From Planctomyces sp. (GTDB lineage Bacteria; Planctomycetota; Planctomycetia; Planctomycetales; Planctomycetaceae), in the NCBI GenBank assembly GCA_019636235.1, contig JAHBXW010000025.1, positions 17,662 to 81,661 of the forward strand: a stretch of 64,000 nt of DNA, in the 5' to 3' direction. The notes beneath the pieces are model-generated. The model made no database searches. It worked only from the letters and a program-made list of their open reading frames with translations, and was not told the origin of the DNA. Each line of letters opens with the position of its first letter. Positions within the stretch are counted from its first letter, which is position 1. Made by a program: the position numbers and the translations under genes. Below, piece after piece: positions 1-7,792 of this stretch.

Positions 1-105
1 GCCACCGTGACGGTCAGCCTGCCGCTCGGGACGAACGTCGAACTCTCGCCCGACACGTTCCAAATGCCCGTCCGCTTGAAGGCGTCCGCCGCCCCCGCCC
101 AATGA
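1..105 (+). CDS. C-terminal end of an unknown protein (partial)
   Basis: An open frame enters from the left edge of the window and ends at a TGA at 103-105, giving 34 residues that finish in ...LKASAAPAQ. The alternating polar/hydrophobic pattern (TVTVSLPLG) looks like a beta strand from an extracellular domain, but no family can be named from this fragment. It converges on the DUF1570 gene, whose stop lies 12 bases further on. Confidence 0.55.
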   Translation, partial: ATVTVSLPLGTNVELSPDTFQMPVRLKASAAPAQ

Positions 106-117
106 ATGGCACGCCGA

Positions 118-1314
118 TCAGCGGTCGGGGCGCAGCCGCATCGCGTGCCGCTCGACTTCGGTCTGCAGGCTGTCGAGATCGTCGCCAAACGCAGCCCGAA
201 ACTCCGCCAGCCGCTCCTCGGGGGAGTCGAACGCCAGCCGCGGCTTCTGGCCGATCGCCCGCAGGTACTCCACATACGCCTCACGGCGGCGCTCGATCAG
301 GAAGTGCGTCAGCACCCAGCTTTCCGCGTAGGCCGCCAGCGCTTCGTCCGGGTCGCGGAACCGATCCTCGGACTGCACGAGGCTCGTCAGCCAGGTCTTC
401 GACGTCGCGCGGCGCTGCCGCGCCGGATCGCGAAATTGCCGCAGCCGGTAGGCGCTGACGGCGCCAATGCCGGTCCAGCCCCGGCCGCCGCGCGGCCCAA
501 GATCGGGCGTCTCGCAGTGCATCGCCAGCCCCTCGCTGAGCCACATGGGGTTGTCGGCGTAACGCGTCTGCAGGCCGGAATTGAACGCGAGCTGGTGGAC
601 CGCCTCGTGGACGACTGTTGCGATGAGGGCCGTCGCCCCCGCCAGCCGGCGGGTGATCTGCAGCCGGGAGCTCCCGCCCTGTCCTCCGCCGGAACCGGCT
701 TCCGTCGTCAGGTCGAACAGAACGACGCGGTTCGTTCGGGCGGAATAGTACCCCGCCGCTTCGGAGATCACCGCGGCCGCATCCTGCCGTGCGTAATCGA
801 TGAACCGCGCCCGGTTCGAGAAAATGATGACCGCCAGCGGCGCATCCCCGGCCGCCGGCGCCAGACCCGCGTCGCTCCAGTACTTCAGAAACGCCGCGTG
901 CAGCCGTTCGAACAGGTCTCCCGTCCACTCGGCGAAGGGCCGGCTGGTCTGCGCGGCGATGACGTAATGCGGCGTCGTGACGATCTGGAACCCGGCGCCG
1001 AACTCGGCGCGGAGCGCGTCCGCGAGTTGCCTGGCGTCCAGCCGCTGAAACTCCTGCGCGACGGGAGTCTGTTCGACGATCCGGTCGGCGGTCAGGCTCC
1101 ACAGGACGCCCACGGCATCCTCCAGCAGGACCCCGCCCTGCTGATCGCGGACGAGCACCTGACCGGCGACGGAGGCGGAGGCTTCGTTGGGGCCGTTGTA
1201 GACGATGCGGATGTGATCCAGCGGCTCGGCCGCACACAGTGCCGGGACCGCCAGAGCCTGCAGGCAAACCGCCAGCGAGAGGGCGGCGGTCGCGAATCGT
1301 CCGAGAGTTCGCAC
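118..1314 (-). CDS. Secreted DUF1570 protein, gluzincin-like zinc protease fold
   Basis: 398 residues with an N-terminal signal peptide (hydrophobic core about residues 8-27, likely cleavage near ALCAAE). The centre carries HEAVH at 236-240 and a downstream glutamate in WLSEGLA (E261). This is the spacing of zinc ligands in gluzincin metallopeptidases and is typical of DUF1570 proteins, which are common in planctomycetes. The C-terminal part (AESWVLTHFLIE...) also fits that family. It probably acts outside the cytoplasm; substrate unknown. It starts 17 bases after the stop of the ECF sigma factor gene on the same strand, so the two are likely co-transcribed. Protease activity is inferred from motif geometry only. 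Confidence 0.8.
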   Translation of the reverse strand: MRTLGRFATAALSLAVCLQALAVPALCAAEPLDHIRIVYNGPNEASASVAGQVLVRDQQGGVLLEDAVGVLWSLTADRIVEQTPVAQEFQRLDARQLADALRAEFGAGFQIVTTPHYVIAAQTSRPFAEWTGDLFERLHAAFLKYWSDAGLAPAAGDAPLAVIIFSNRARFIDYARQDAAAVISEAAGYYSARTNRVVLFDLTTEAGSGGGQGGSSRLQITRRLAGATALIATVVHEAVHQLAFNSGLQTRYADNPMWLSEGLAMHCETPDLGPRGGRGWTGIGAVSAYRLRQFRDPARQRRATSKTWLTSLVQSEDRFRDPDEALAAYAESWVLTHFLIERRREAYVEYLRAIGQKPRLAFDSPEERLAEFRAAFGDDLDSLQTEVERHAMRLRPDR

Positions 1315-1331
1315 GCCGCGTCCGTTCGAGT

Positions 1332-1904
1332 TCAGGCGCTGGCGACCCAGCGCAAACGGCGAAGGGCGGCCCGGGCCCGGGTCAGCATCGGACCGACGGA
1401 GTTCTCCTCGATCCCCAGTTCGCGGCCGATCTGCTGGTACGTCTTGCCTTCCACGTGGTACTTGCGAATGACGTCCGCTTCGCGGTCCGGCAACTGGCTG
1501 ATCAGGTGCGTCAGCTCTTCAATTTCCTCGGTGTTGGGCGAGGCGGCGGCGGAATCGACGGCGGCCTGATGGGCGTTGACGTGCCCCATCGCCTCCGCCT
1601 TGCGGCGTTTGATCAGCTCCCGGACGGTGATTCGTCGGGCGACGACCGTCAGATAGGTCGCCAGCGAACTCTTGCCCCGGAACCGCCGCAGGATGGCGAA
1701 GTCGTCGGCCAGAATCGCGCAAAAGATTTCGCTGCAGAGGTCGTCGACGTCGTCGTTGGTGAGGCGGATGCTTCGGGCGTGGGCCGTGTGCTGAATGACG
1801 TGCACAAACAGGCCGATGAACCGGTCGACGAAGTCCTGCCAGGCCCGCGGCGCGTGGCTGAGGCACTGTTTCAGAAGTTGGGAGTCAATTTCGGTGAGTG
1901 CCAC
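1332..1904 (-). CDS. RNA polymerase ECF-type sigma factor
   Basis: 190 residues with the two-domain sigma-70 layout. Region 2 includes DDVDDLCSEIFCAIL and RFRGKSSLATYLTVVARR, the -10 recognition and melting helix. Region 4 near the C terminus (LPDREADVIRKYHVEGKTYQQIGRELGI) forms the -35 binding helix-turn-helix, ending in an RARAALRRL tail. It should direct RNA polymerase to a dedicated regulon. No anti-sigma gene is adjacent; the next gene in the apparent operon is the secreted DUF1570 protein, so that protein is a candidate target or modulator. Start chosen at ATG 1904, preceded by a 307-base gene-free stretch. Confidence 0.9.
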   Translation of the reverse strand: MALTEIDSQLLKQCLSHAPRAWQDFVDRFIGLFVHVIQHTAHARSIRLTNDDVDDLCSEIFCAILADDFAILRRFRGKSSLATYLTVVARRITVRELIKRRKAEAMGHVNAHQAAVDSAAASPNTEEIEELTHLISQLPDREADVIRKYHVEGKTYQQIGRELGIEENSVGPMLTRARAALRRLRWVASA

Positions 1905-2211
1905 GGCGGCCTCTCGCTTCGGCCCGTCGAAGGGTGGGTCACGCTTCGCGCTCCGTCTGTGAACTTTGCCGTCTCTTCACTTTACGCCCGCCTTCCAACC
2001 CGGGCAATACCGATCTTCCCCGGTTGCATGCTTCAACCCTCAGCGACGCAAGACGTTCCGAGAATTCGGCGCAGCCCGTGTGGATTGGCCGCGCTGGACT
2101 CTTCGGCCTGCGCAGTCCGGGCGATCCGCGCAGAGCCGGTCCGGCGCGGTGCCGCATGGCCCGCGGCGAGCGATGTTTTCCCGGCGCTGGGGCCGGCGGC
2201 CTGACGACGGA
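1905..2211. other. Gene-free interval between the LRR and sigma factor genes
   Basis: This stretch must hold the promoter of the ECF sigma factor gene and the end of the LRR transcript. I find no convincing -35/-10 pair, hairpin terminator or RNA gene. Near 1927-1960 a GGGTGGGTCACGCTTCGCG string faintly resembles the dispersed intergenic repeat seen at 48075 and 53555, but the match is too short to call. Confidence 0.4.
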
Positions 2212-3063
2212 TCAGGTGCGTTCCGGGTTCACCCGCACGCCCAGCGCCGTCAGTTCCTCGACCTGGGCCCGGGCCCCGTCGGACAGCCCGTCCACCTCGA
2301 CGAACACATTCCAGTAGGGGGCGAATCGCTGCTCCCCTTCAATGTCCTTCCGGGCCATCTCAACCAGCGGTCCCAGGTCCGTCAGCGGGTTCCCGTTCAG
2401 GAATGTGAACTTCAGATCGCGCAGCCCGGCCAGCGGCGACAGCTCCGAGACCTTGTTGTTCCGCAGCCGCAACGACGACAGCCACCGCAGCTCGGCCAGC
2501 GGGCTCAGGTTCTCCACCTGGTTGCCGTCCAGATCCAGCGACTGCAGCTTCGACAGCTTCGCCAGCGGCTCCAGGGACGCGATCTTGTTGCCGGACGCCC
2601 AGAACGTCCTCAGATTCGCGAAGTTCGCGACGGCGTCGATCGCCTCAACCTGATTGCCGGCGATGTCCAGCAGTTGCAGGTTCGCCAGCGCTTCGAGCGG
2701 CGCCAGATCGGCGATCTTGTTCCCGGACAGCGTCAGCGTCTGGATGTTCTTGAGGCCGGCCAACGGCTGCACTGATTCGATCTCGTTGCCGGGCAGGCTC
2801 AGCGAGACGAGATTCGTGCACTTTTCCAGGCCGGTCAGATCCTTGATGCCCCGCTGCGGAGCTTCTAGGAAATAGATCGTCTTGAGGTCGGCTTCTTCGA
2901 TTTCCGGCTTGTCGATCTGCTTCCGTTTGAGGACTTCGCGGACAACCGTTTCGAGGTTCTTGTCGGGGAACACGTCGGCGGCGCGGACGGACCCCGCCGC
3001 CAGAGTGCAGACAACCGCAACAATCGTCAGAATCCACATCCGCCGCACGTCAGACATCGGCAA
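2212..3063 (-). CDS. Secreted leucine-rich-repeat protein
   Basis: 283 residues. A signal peptide covers about residues 8-28 (ILTIVAVVCTLAAGSVRA). After a short capping segment (FPDKNLETVVREVL) come about seven SDS22/internalin-type leucine-rich repeats of 22 residues with the pattern LxxLxLxxNxIxxLxPLxxL, for example NIQTLTLSGNKIADLAPL. A non-repeat C-terminal cap of about 50 residues follows. LRR arrays of this kind bind protein or peptide ligands; the ligand is unknown. An ATG two codons downstream (3057) is an equally acceptable start. Transcribed alone as far as can be seen. Confidence 0.85.
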   Translation of the reverse strand: MPMSDVRRMWILTIVAVVCTLAAGSVRAADVFPDKNLETVVREVLKRKQIDKPEIEEADLKTIYFLEAPQRGIKDLTGLEKCTNLVSLSLPGNEIESVQPLAGLKNIQTLTLSGNKIADLAPLEALANLQLLDIAGNQVEAIDAVANFANLRTFWASGNKIASLEPLAKLSKLQSLDLDGNQVENLSPLAELRWLSSLRLRNNKVSELSPLAGLRDLKFTFLNGNPLTDLGPLVEMARKDIEGEQRFAPYWNVFVEVDGLSDGARAQVEELTALGVRVNPERT

Positions 3064-3288
3064 CTCCCCTCGTCGGTCAGGACTCGTTGGAAATCGAGTC
3101 TAAACGACGGGCGAACCAGCGAAAAGCGGTGCAATTCGTGGCCGCCGCGCCGATGATTAGACTGGCGTCGGACGCCCGCCGACGGATCGCCGTGTGCGCC
3201 CGCTCTCCGGAACGGCCGCGCATCGCGGCCCCGATCGGCGTCCAAACGCCCCGTGCCAGCATTCCTTCTTGATCTCGCGGAGTCGGCT

Positions 3289-4146
3289 GTGTTCGCGAAC
3301 CGATCCACTCGCCGCAACTTCCTGACGCTCCTCGCCGGCGCCGCCGGCGGCAGCCTGCTGTGCGGCCCCCTGGCGGCCCAGCCTCCGGCGCTCACCCGCG
3401 GCTTCGACCAGACCTCGCCCGCCTACGCCAGCGGCGAGGAGTTGAACCGCCAGAGAAACATCTGGGTGATGGAGGTCCAGTACAAGCCCATGCGGATGGT
3501 GTTCCTCCCCCGGACGAACGCCGACGGCAGCGCGGCGGCGCCCGACCAGGTGTGGTACCTCGCCTGGCGCGCCATCAACCGCCCGCTGACGAACCGCAAA
3601 GTCGACGACGAGACCGTGCCGGTGAACGACGTCGAGCCCCGGCCGGGCCCCGACATCTTCATCCCGGACTTCACCCTCGTCTCGTTTGCCGATCGCACCA
3701 CTGAAATCCCCGTCGACGTCTACCACGACGTCGTCATCCCCGCCGCCGTCCGACGCGTCAACGTCCTCGAACGCCGCAGCACCAGCGACCCGCTGTTCCT
3801 CGACAGCGTCTCGCTGATCCGCGACCTGCCGCCGGAAGTCAGTTCCGACGAGGCGGACCAGCCCTGGGTCTACGGCGTCGCCATGTGGCGGAATCCGAAC
3901 CCGGACATCGACTTCTTCAAAGTCATCATGCGGGGCTTCTCGAACGGTTATGAAATCGACGACGGCCCCGACGGCCAGCCGCTGAAGTCCCGCAAGGTGC
4001 TGGTGCAGAAGTTCACGCGGCTGGGGGATCGCTTCGATCCCGATCAGAAGGAATTTGCGTTCGACGGCAATCCGACCTGGGAATACCAGCCGATGTCGGG
4101 GCCCCTGAGCCGCGAGAGCGGCGATCGGCCGGTGGGCCGGCGGTGA
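3289..4146 (+). CDS. Tat-exported protein of unknown function
   Basis: 285 residues from the GTG at 3289; an upstream GTG at 3253 would add 12 residues of no evident use. The chosen start places a twin-arginine motif (STRRNFLTLL) near the N terminus, followed by a glycine/alanine-rich hydrophobic core and AQPP cleavage region, as in Tat signals. A CGGAG sequence lies just ahead of 3289. The mature part contains WVMEVQYKPMRMV and PWVYGVAMWRNPNPDIDFF and reads as a soluble globular domain of a type seen in planctomycetes, with no enzyme motif I recognise. Export folded through Tat suggests cofactor or metal binding, but no ligand set is visible. Confidence 0.7.
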   Translation: MFANRSTRRNFLTLLAGAAGGSLLCGPLAAQPPALTRGFDQTSPAYASGEELNRQRNIWVMEVQYKPMRMVFLPRTNADGSAAAPDQVWYLAWRAINRPLTNRKVDDETVPVNDVEPRPGPDIFIPDFTLVSFADRTTEIPVDVYHDVVIPAAVRRVNVLERRSTSDPLFLDSVSLIRDLPPEVSSDEADQPWVYGVAMWRNPNPDIDFFKVIMRGFSNGYEIDDGPDGQPLKSRKVLVQKFTRLGDRFDPDQKEFAFDGNPTWEYQPMSGPLSRESGDRPVGRR

Positions 4147-4172
4147 GCGTCGAAACACGCCGCTGAACGAGG

Positions 4173-4577
4173 CTACACGGCGGAGCGCGAGGCGTCCGAG
4201 GGCGGATCGCTGGCGGTTCCCGCGTCGCGGTCGGGCGGCGGCCCGTTCGCGGATGCCGCAGCGGCGCGAGACGACTCGCGTTCAATCGCCCGGCAGAGGA
4301 ATTCCATCGAGCCGCGGTGTTCCAGAAACGCCGCGAACGATTCCTGAGTCCGCGCGTCGAAAACCGCCGACGCCAGCGGCGCGAAGAAGCGGATCGCCTG
4401 CGCCGACACGTAGTTCAGCGGCTGCGTCATCTCCAGGAAGGCCAGCGCCGGCACGGTCATGCCCCGCCGGACGACCTCCCGCGCCAGGTAATCGACGATC
4501 GCGACCTGCTCCGGCGTCGGGTCCAGCGGTCCCTCGTCGACCGCAAACGCCCGTTTCAGCCAGGCCGGCCAGGGCAT
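4173..4577 (-). CDS. Small protein of unknown function downstream of ftsY
   Basis: 134 residues, cytoplasmic by appearance, with no signal peptide or membrane segment. The central part (YLAREVVRRGMTVPALAFLEMTQPLNYVSAQAIRFF, shown in pieces) is predicted mainly helical; the last 35 residues are a disordered, Ala/Pro/Ser-rich tail. It starts 2 bases beyond the ftsY stop on the same strand, so it is almost certainly translated from the ftsY message. I do not recognise the family. The coupling to ftsY hints at a membrane-targeting or membrane-quality role, which is inference from position only. Confidence 0.7.
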   Translation of the reverse strand: MPWPAWLKRAFAVDEGPLDPTPEQVAIVDYLAREVVRRGMTVPALAFLEMTQPLNYVSAQAIRFFAPLASAVFDARTQESFAAFLEHRGSMEFLCRAIERESSRAAAASANGPPPDRDAGTASDPPSDASRSAV

Positions 4578-4579
4578 GC

Positions 4580-5524
4580 TCAGCTCTCCGAAAACAGCGC
4601 GTCGACGAACGCGTCCGGCGAGAACAGTTCCAGGTCGTCGATCTGCTCGCCGACCCCCACGTACTTCACCGGAATGCCCATCTGCTGACGGATGGCGACC
4701 ACGATGCCGCCCTTCGCCGTGCCGTCCAGCTTGGCCAGCACCAGGCCCGTGCAGCCCGCCGCCTCGCTGAACTTCGACGCCTGGCTGAGCCCGTTCTGGC
4801 CCGTCGTCGCGTCCAGCACCAGCAGTGATTCGTGCGGCGCGCCGGGAATCCGCTTGCCGATGACGCGGTGGATCTTCCCCAGCTCCTGCATCAGATTCTG
4901 ATGCGTCTGCAGGCGCCCCGCGGTGTCGATGATCGCCACGTCCGCGCCGGTCGTCACCGCCCGGTCGCAGCCCTCAAACGCCACGCTGGCCGGGTCGCTG
5001 CCCGAGGGCTTGGTGACGATCTCGCAGCCCAGCCGGCGAGACCACATCGTCAACTGTTCGACGGCCGCCGCGCGGAACGTGTCTCCCGCCGCCAGCACGA
5101 CCTTCTTTCCCGACTTCTGCAGGAAGTGAGCCAGCTTGGCGATCGACGTCGTTTTGCCGACGCCGTTCACCCCGCACACGAGGATCACCGTCGGTCCCGA
5201 CTCCGCCAGCTTCAGCGGCGACAGCGGATTCCGCACATCCCAGTTGATGTCGCCGGCGCCGCGCAGAATCGCTTTCAGGCGCTCCCGCACCAGATTCCAG
5301 ACGTCATCCGGCTGCACGGTCCGGCCCAGGAACTGGGTTCGCAGCTCGTCGACGATCTCCGTCGCGGCCGTGACGCCCATGTCGGTGGAGATCAGCCCCT
5401 TCTGGAACTCCTCCAGGCGGCCTTCATCGAGGATCACGCCCGCCTTGAACAGGTCGCGGACATCGGTCCGCAACACGTCCTTGGTTTTCTGGAGGGCGCC
5501 CTTCAGCTTGTCAAACAGACCCAT
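4580..5524 (-). CDS. ftsY: Signal recognition particle receptor FtsY
   Basis: 314 residues from ATG 5524 (MGLFDKLK); the frame stays open upstream but that extension is low in meaning. This is the SRP-type GTPase that docks ribosome-SRP complexes at the membrane. It has a short N domain (about 1-100) and a G domain with P-loop GVNGVGKTT at 118-126, the DTFRAAA insertion-box motif, DTAGR, and TKLDG-type specificity motif (AKLDGTAKGG), ending with the GVGEQIDDLELF closing helix typical of FtsY. The long acidic A domain of enterobacterial FtsY is absent, as in many bacteria. It is followed after 2 bases by the 134-residue gene. Confidence 0.97.
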   Translation of the reverse strand: MGLFDKLKGALQKTKDVLRTDVRDLFKAGVILDEGRLEEFQKGLISTDMGVTAATEIVDELRTQFLGRTVQPDDVWNLVRERLKAILRGAGDINWDVRNPLSPLKLAESGPTVILVCGVNGVGKTTSIAKLAHFLQKSGKKVVLAAGDTFRAAAVEQLTMWSRRLGCEIVTKPSGSDPASVAFEGCDRAVTTGADVAIIDTAGRLQTHQNLMQELGKIHRVIGKRIPGAPHESLLVLDATTGQNGLSQASKFSEAAGCTGLVLAKLDGTAKGGIVVAIRQQMGIPVKYVGVGEQIDDLELFSPDAFVDALFSES

Positions 5525-5692
5525 TGTCGCTTCGGCGGGGTGATGCGGTCGCGCTGCGGAGAATGAACGGCGACGCCCCGCGGACCGGTCGAGGCGGCGG
5601 TGAACTGTATTCCCCGGGCCGGCTGACGCAAAGCACTCTGTGTTTGATCCGGGCGGAATGCGACTCAATGCGTCGCTGCGGCCCGTCGTCCG

Positions 5693-7609
5693 TCAGTCGA
5701 CCGTCGCCGGCTCGGCGGTCGTCGCGGGTTCCGCATCGGCCGGAGGCTCGGACTCGTCGGAGGGCGTGGCAGGTTCCGCAGGCGTTTCGTCCGCCGCTGG
5801 CGAAGCCTCCGACTCCGCCGGAGCGGGCGTCTCGCCATTGTCGACGGGAGCTTCCGATGCGATCGGGGCTTCGTCCGGCATCGAGGCGGGGTCCGCCCCG
5901 GTCGTCGAAGGAGCATCGACGCTCTCGGAAGGGGGAGCGCCGGCGACCTGCGATTTCAACAGCTTTCGCAGATACGCGGCCCGCTGGCTGCGGGTCCTGG
6001 GAGGAATCTGTTCGAGAATCGGCAGCGCCTCCGCCATGCGATCCGTCTTCACGAGCGCGAAAGCCAGCAGTTCCGGAACCGCGTCGCGGCAGTTGCCAAT
6101 CGGAAAGTCTCGGACGTACTGCCGCAGCATCTGCAGCGTCAGGTCGCTCCGCCCCTGCTCGTACTGGCACAGCGCGGTCCAGTAGCAGGCGAAGTCCGCG
6201 ACGAGATTGTTCCCCGGCATCGCCTGCTGCAACCGCTGCATGAGCGCGGGATCGGTCGGCAGGACGGCCGGCACGCGAGCCGCCGTGCGAATCCGCAAGT
6301 ACAGCGGGAGCGCATCCGCGTAGCGGCCCGAGAGGTGAACCAGCCGCACGCGGCGCAGCGGATCGCGCGTCCGCTCGACGACGGGAATCGACTGGTCGTC
6401 CTGCCCTTTGACGGTCGAGAAGATCGTCGGCCCCAGGAACGCTTCGGTGATTGTCTGCCATGCCGGCGATGACTCGGCGCCGGTCTCAATGAATGCCGCC
6501 TGCTGCTGCTCCGGATATTCCCAGACGCTGACGTCTTCACGCGTCCAGCCGCCCCCCGAGCCGGCCGCGACGATGCGGTCCCCGAGTCCCGGCTCGCGCA
6601 GCGAACTGGCGCCCAGGCCGTCAAAGACTTCGATCAGTCCGCCCGAAAGACTGTTCTGCAGCCGGGCCATCCGTTCGGAGAAGATTGTGCTGTCGCCAAT
6701 GATCCGGATGGCGACGCGTTCGAATTCCGGTCCCTGGAGCGGGTAGGGATGCTCCTCCGTATCGAGCTGTCGCAGGAGTTCCGGCTGCGCGCGGACCTCC
6801 GCCAGCGTCGCCGGCAGGGGGATGTCGAGTCCAGCCGGCTTGAAGCCCGGAGCCGGAATCGGCACGCCGATCCGCGGCTCGAACAGCCACAGCCCGCCTT
6901 CCGGCCGGACGACTCCGATCAGCCACACATTCCGCACGGCGTTTCCGGACGGCTGCACGATGACCGCGTCCAACCGCAGCTGCCGCAGAAGTTCGGCGAA
7001 CGTCCAGGCGCGATCGGCGGCTGTCGCCCGCCCGACCAGCAGCGCCTCCAGCGGCGTCCGAGGACGCGTGACGGCCGAGTCGTCCGGCTCCAGCAGCGTC
7101 TGGCGGACGACGTAGTCCCACAGGTCGAGGGCCTGCTCGAGCGGATCGGACTCCCGCTGCAGCACTCCGGACGCGACCTGCCCCAGCAGCCGCGCCGTCG
7201 TCAGATGGTGCATGTCGCGCTGCGAGTAACTCGCCGACCCGGCGCGGGCCAGCGTTTCCCCTGTCAGCCAGGCCTCATTGGCTTTCAAATCGACGGTGAC
7301 GTCCGACAGCAGCCTGGATGAGCCGCAGTCGCTGGCCCATTGCGACAGCTCGCCCAGCCGGTCGACGCGGCTGCTGCTGATCACGACCCGCTCCGGATCC
7401 AGGCCCGCCAGAATGCCCTCCAGCCGCAGTTCGCAGTCCCGATCCGTGCCGGACTTCGTCGCCTGTGAGCCGTTGTCGGATGTCCGCGGACTCTCCGCCT
7501 TGCGGGCGGGGAGCAACAGGAACAACAGGAGTCCTGCCAGGACAGCCGCAACGCCGATCATCACGCGGCGCGGCAGTCCGCGTTCCGCCGGTTCGAAAGG
7601 TGCATTCAT
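5693..7609 (-). CDS. Membrane-anchored transglutaminase-like protein with acidic Pro/Ala tail
   Basis: 638 residues from ATG 7609 (MNAPFEPAERG). A single N-terminal membrane segment (about residues 16-33, IGVAAVLAGLLLFLLLPA) anchors it with the bulk outside. A region near LEALLVGRATAADRAWTFAELLRQL resembles transglutaminase-like folds, but the position of the usual nucleophilic cysteine is occupied by alanine, so it is probably a non-catalytic version. Later parts (VHLSGRYADALPLYLRIR; LVKTDRMAEALPILEQIP) look like degenerate helical TPR pairs. The last about 80 residues are a low-complexity Glu/Pro/Ala/Ser tail. Role unknown; perhaps envelope assembly. Lies between the topoisomerase gene and ftsY on the same strand. 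Confidence 0.7.
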   Translation of the reverse strand: MNAPFEPAERGLPRRVMIGVAAVLAGLLLFLLLPARKAESPRTSDNGSQATKSGTDRDCELRLEGILAGLDPERVVISSSRVDRLGELSQWASDCGSSRLLSDVTVDLKANEAWLTGETLARAGSASYSQRDMHHLTTARLLGQVASGVLQRESDPLEQALDLWDYVVRQTLLEPDDSAVTRPRTPLEALLVGRATAADRAWTFAELLRQLRLDAVIVQPSGNAVRNVWLIGVVRPEGGLWLFEPRIGVPIPAPGFKPAGLDIPLPATLAEVRAQPELLRQLDTEEHPYPLQGPEFERVAIRIIGDSTIFSERMARLQNSLSGGLIEVFDGLGASSLREPGLGDRIVAAGSGGGWTREDVSVWEYPEQQQAAFIETGAESSPAWQTITEAFLGPTIFSTVKGQDDQSIPVVERTRDPLRRVRLVHLSGRYADALPLYLRIRTAARVPAVLPTDPALMQRLQQAMPGNNLVADFACYWTALCQYEQGRSDLTLQMLRQYVRDFPIGNCRDAVPELLAFALVKTDRMAEALPILEQIPPRTRSQRAAYLRKLLKSQVAGAPPSESVDAPSTTGADPASMPDEAPIASEAPVDNGETPAPAESEASPAADETPAEPATPSDESEPPADAEPATTAEPATVD

Positions 7610-7792
7610 GGGAGACGTCGGAAGAACGGCGGCGCAGGACAACGCAGAGATGGAGAACAACAGCAAAGCAAGGGATTCTATCCGTTTCCCGGAGGAACAT
7701 CCGCTGTGAAGTCCCGGATTCAGCGAGGTCCGCGTCCGCCATCCGCAGCCCCTGGGCGGGATCGCTCCGAATCGGCCCGGCCTCGCCGCATC

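Noticed and set aside
1927..1960. Third copy of the dispersed repeat
   Set aside because: Only about 15-20 bases resemble the ends of the 48075 and 53555 copies; too short to separate from chance in GC-rich DNA.
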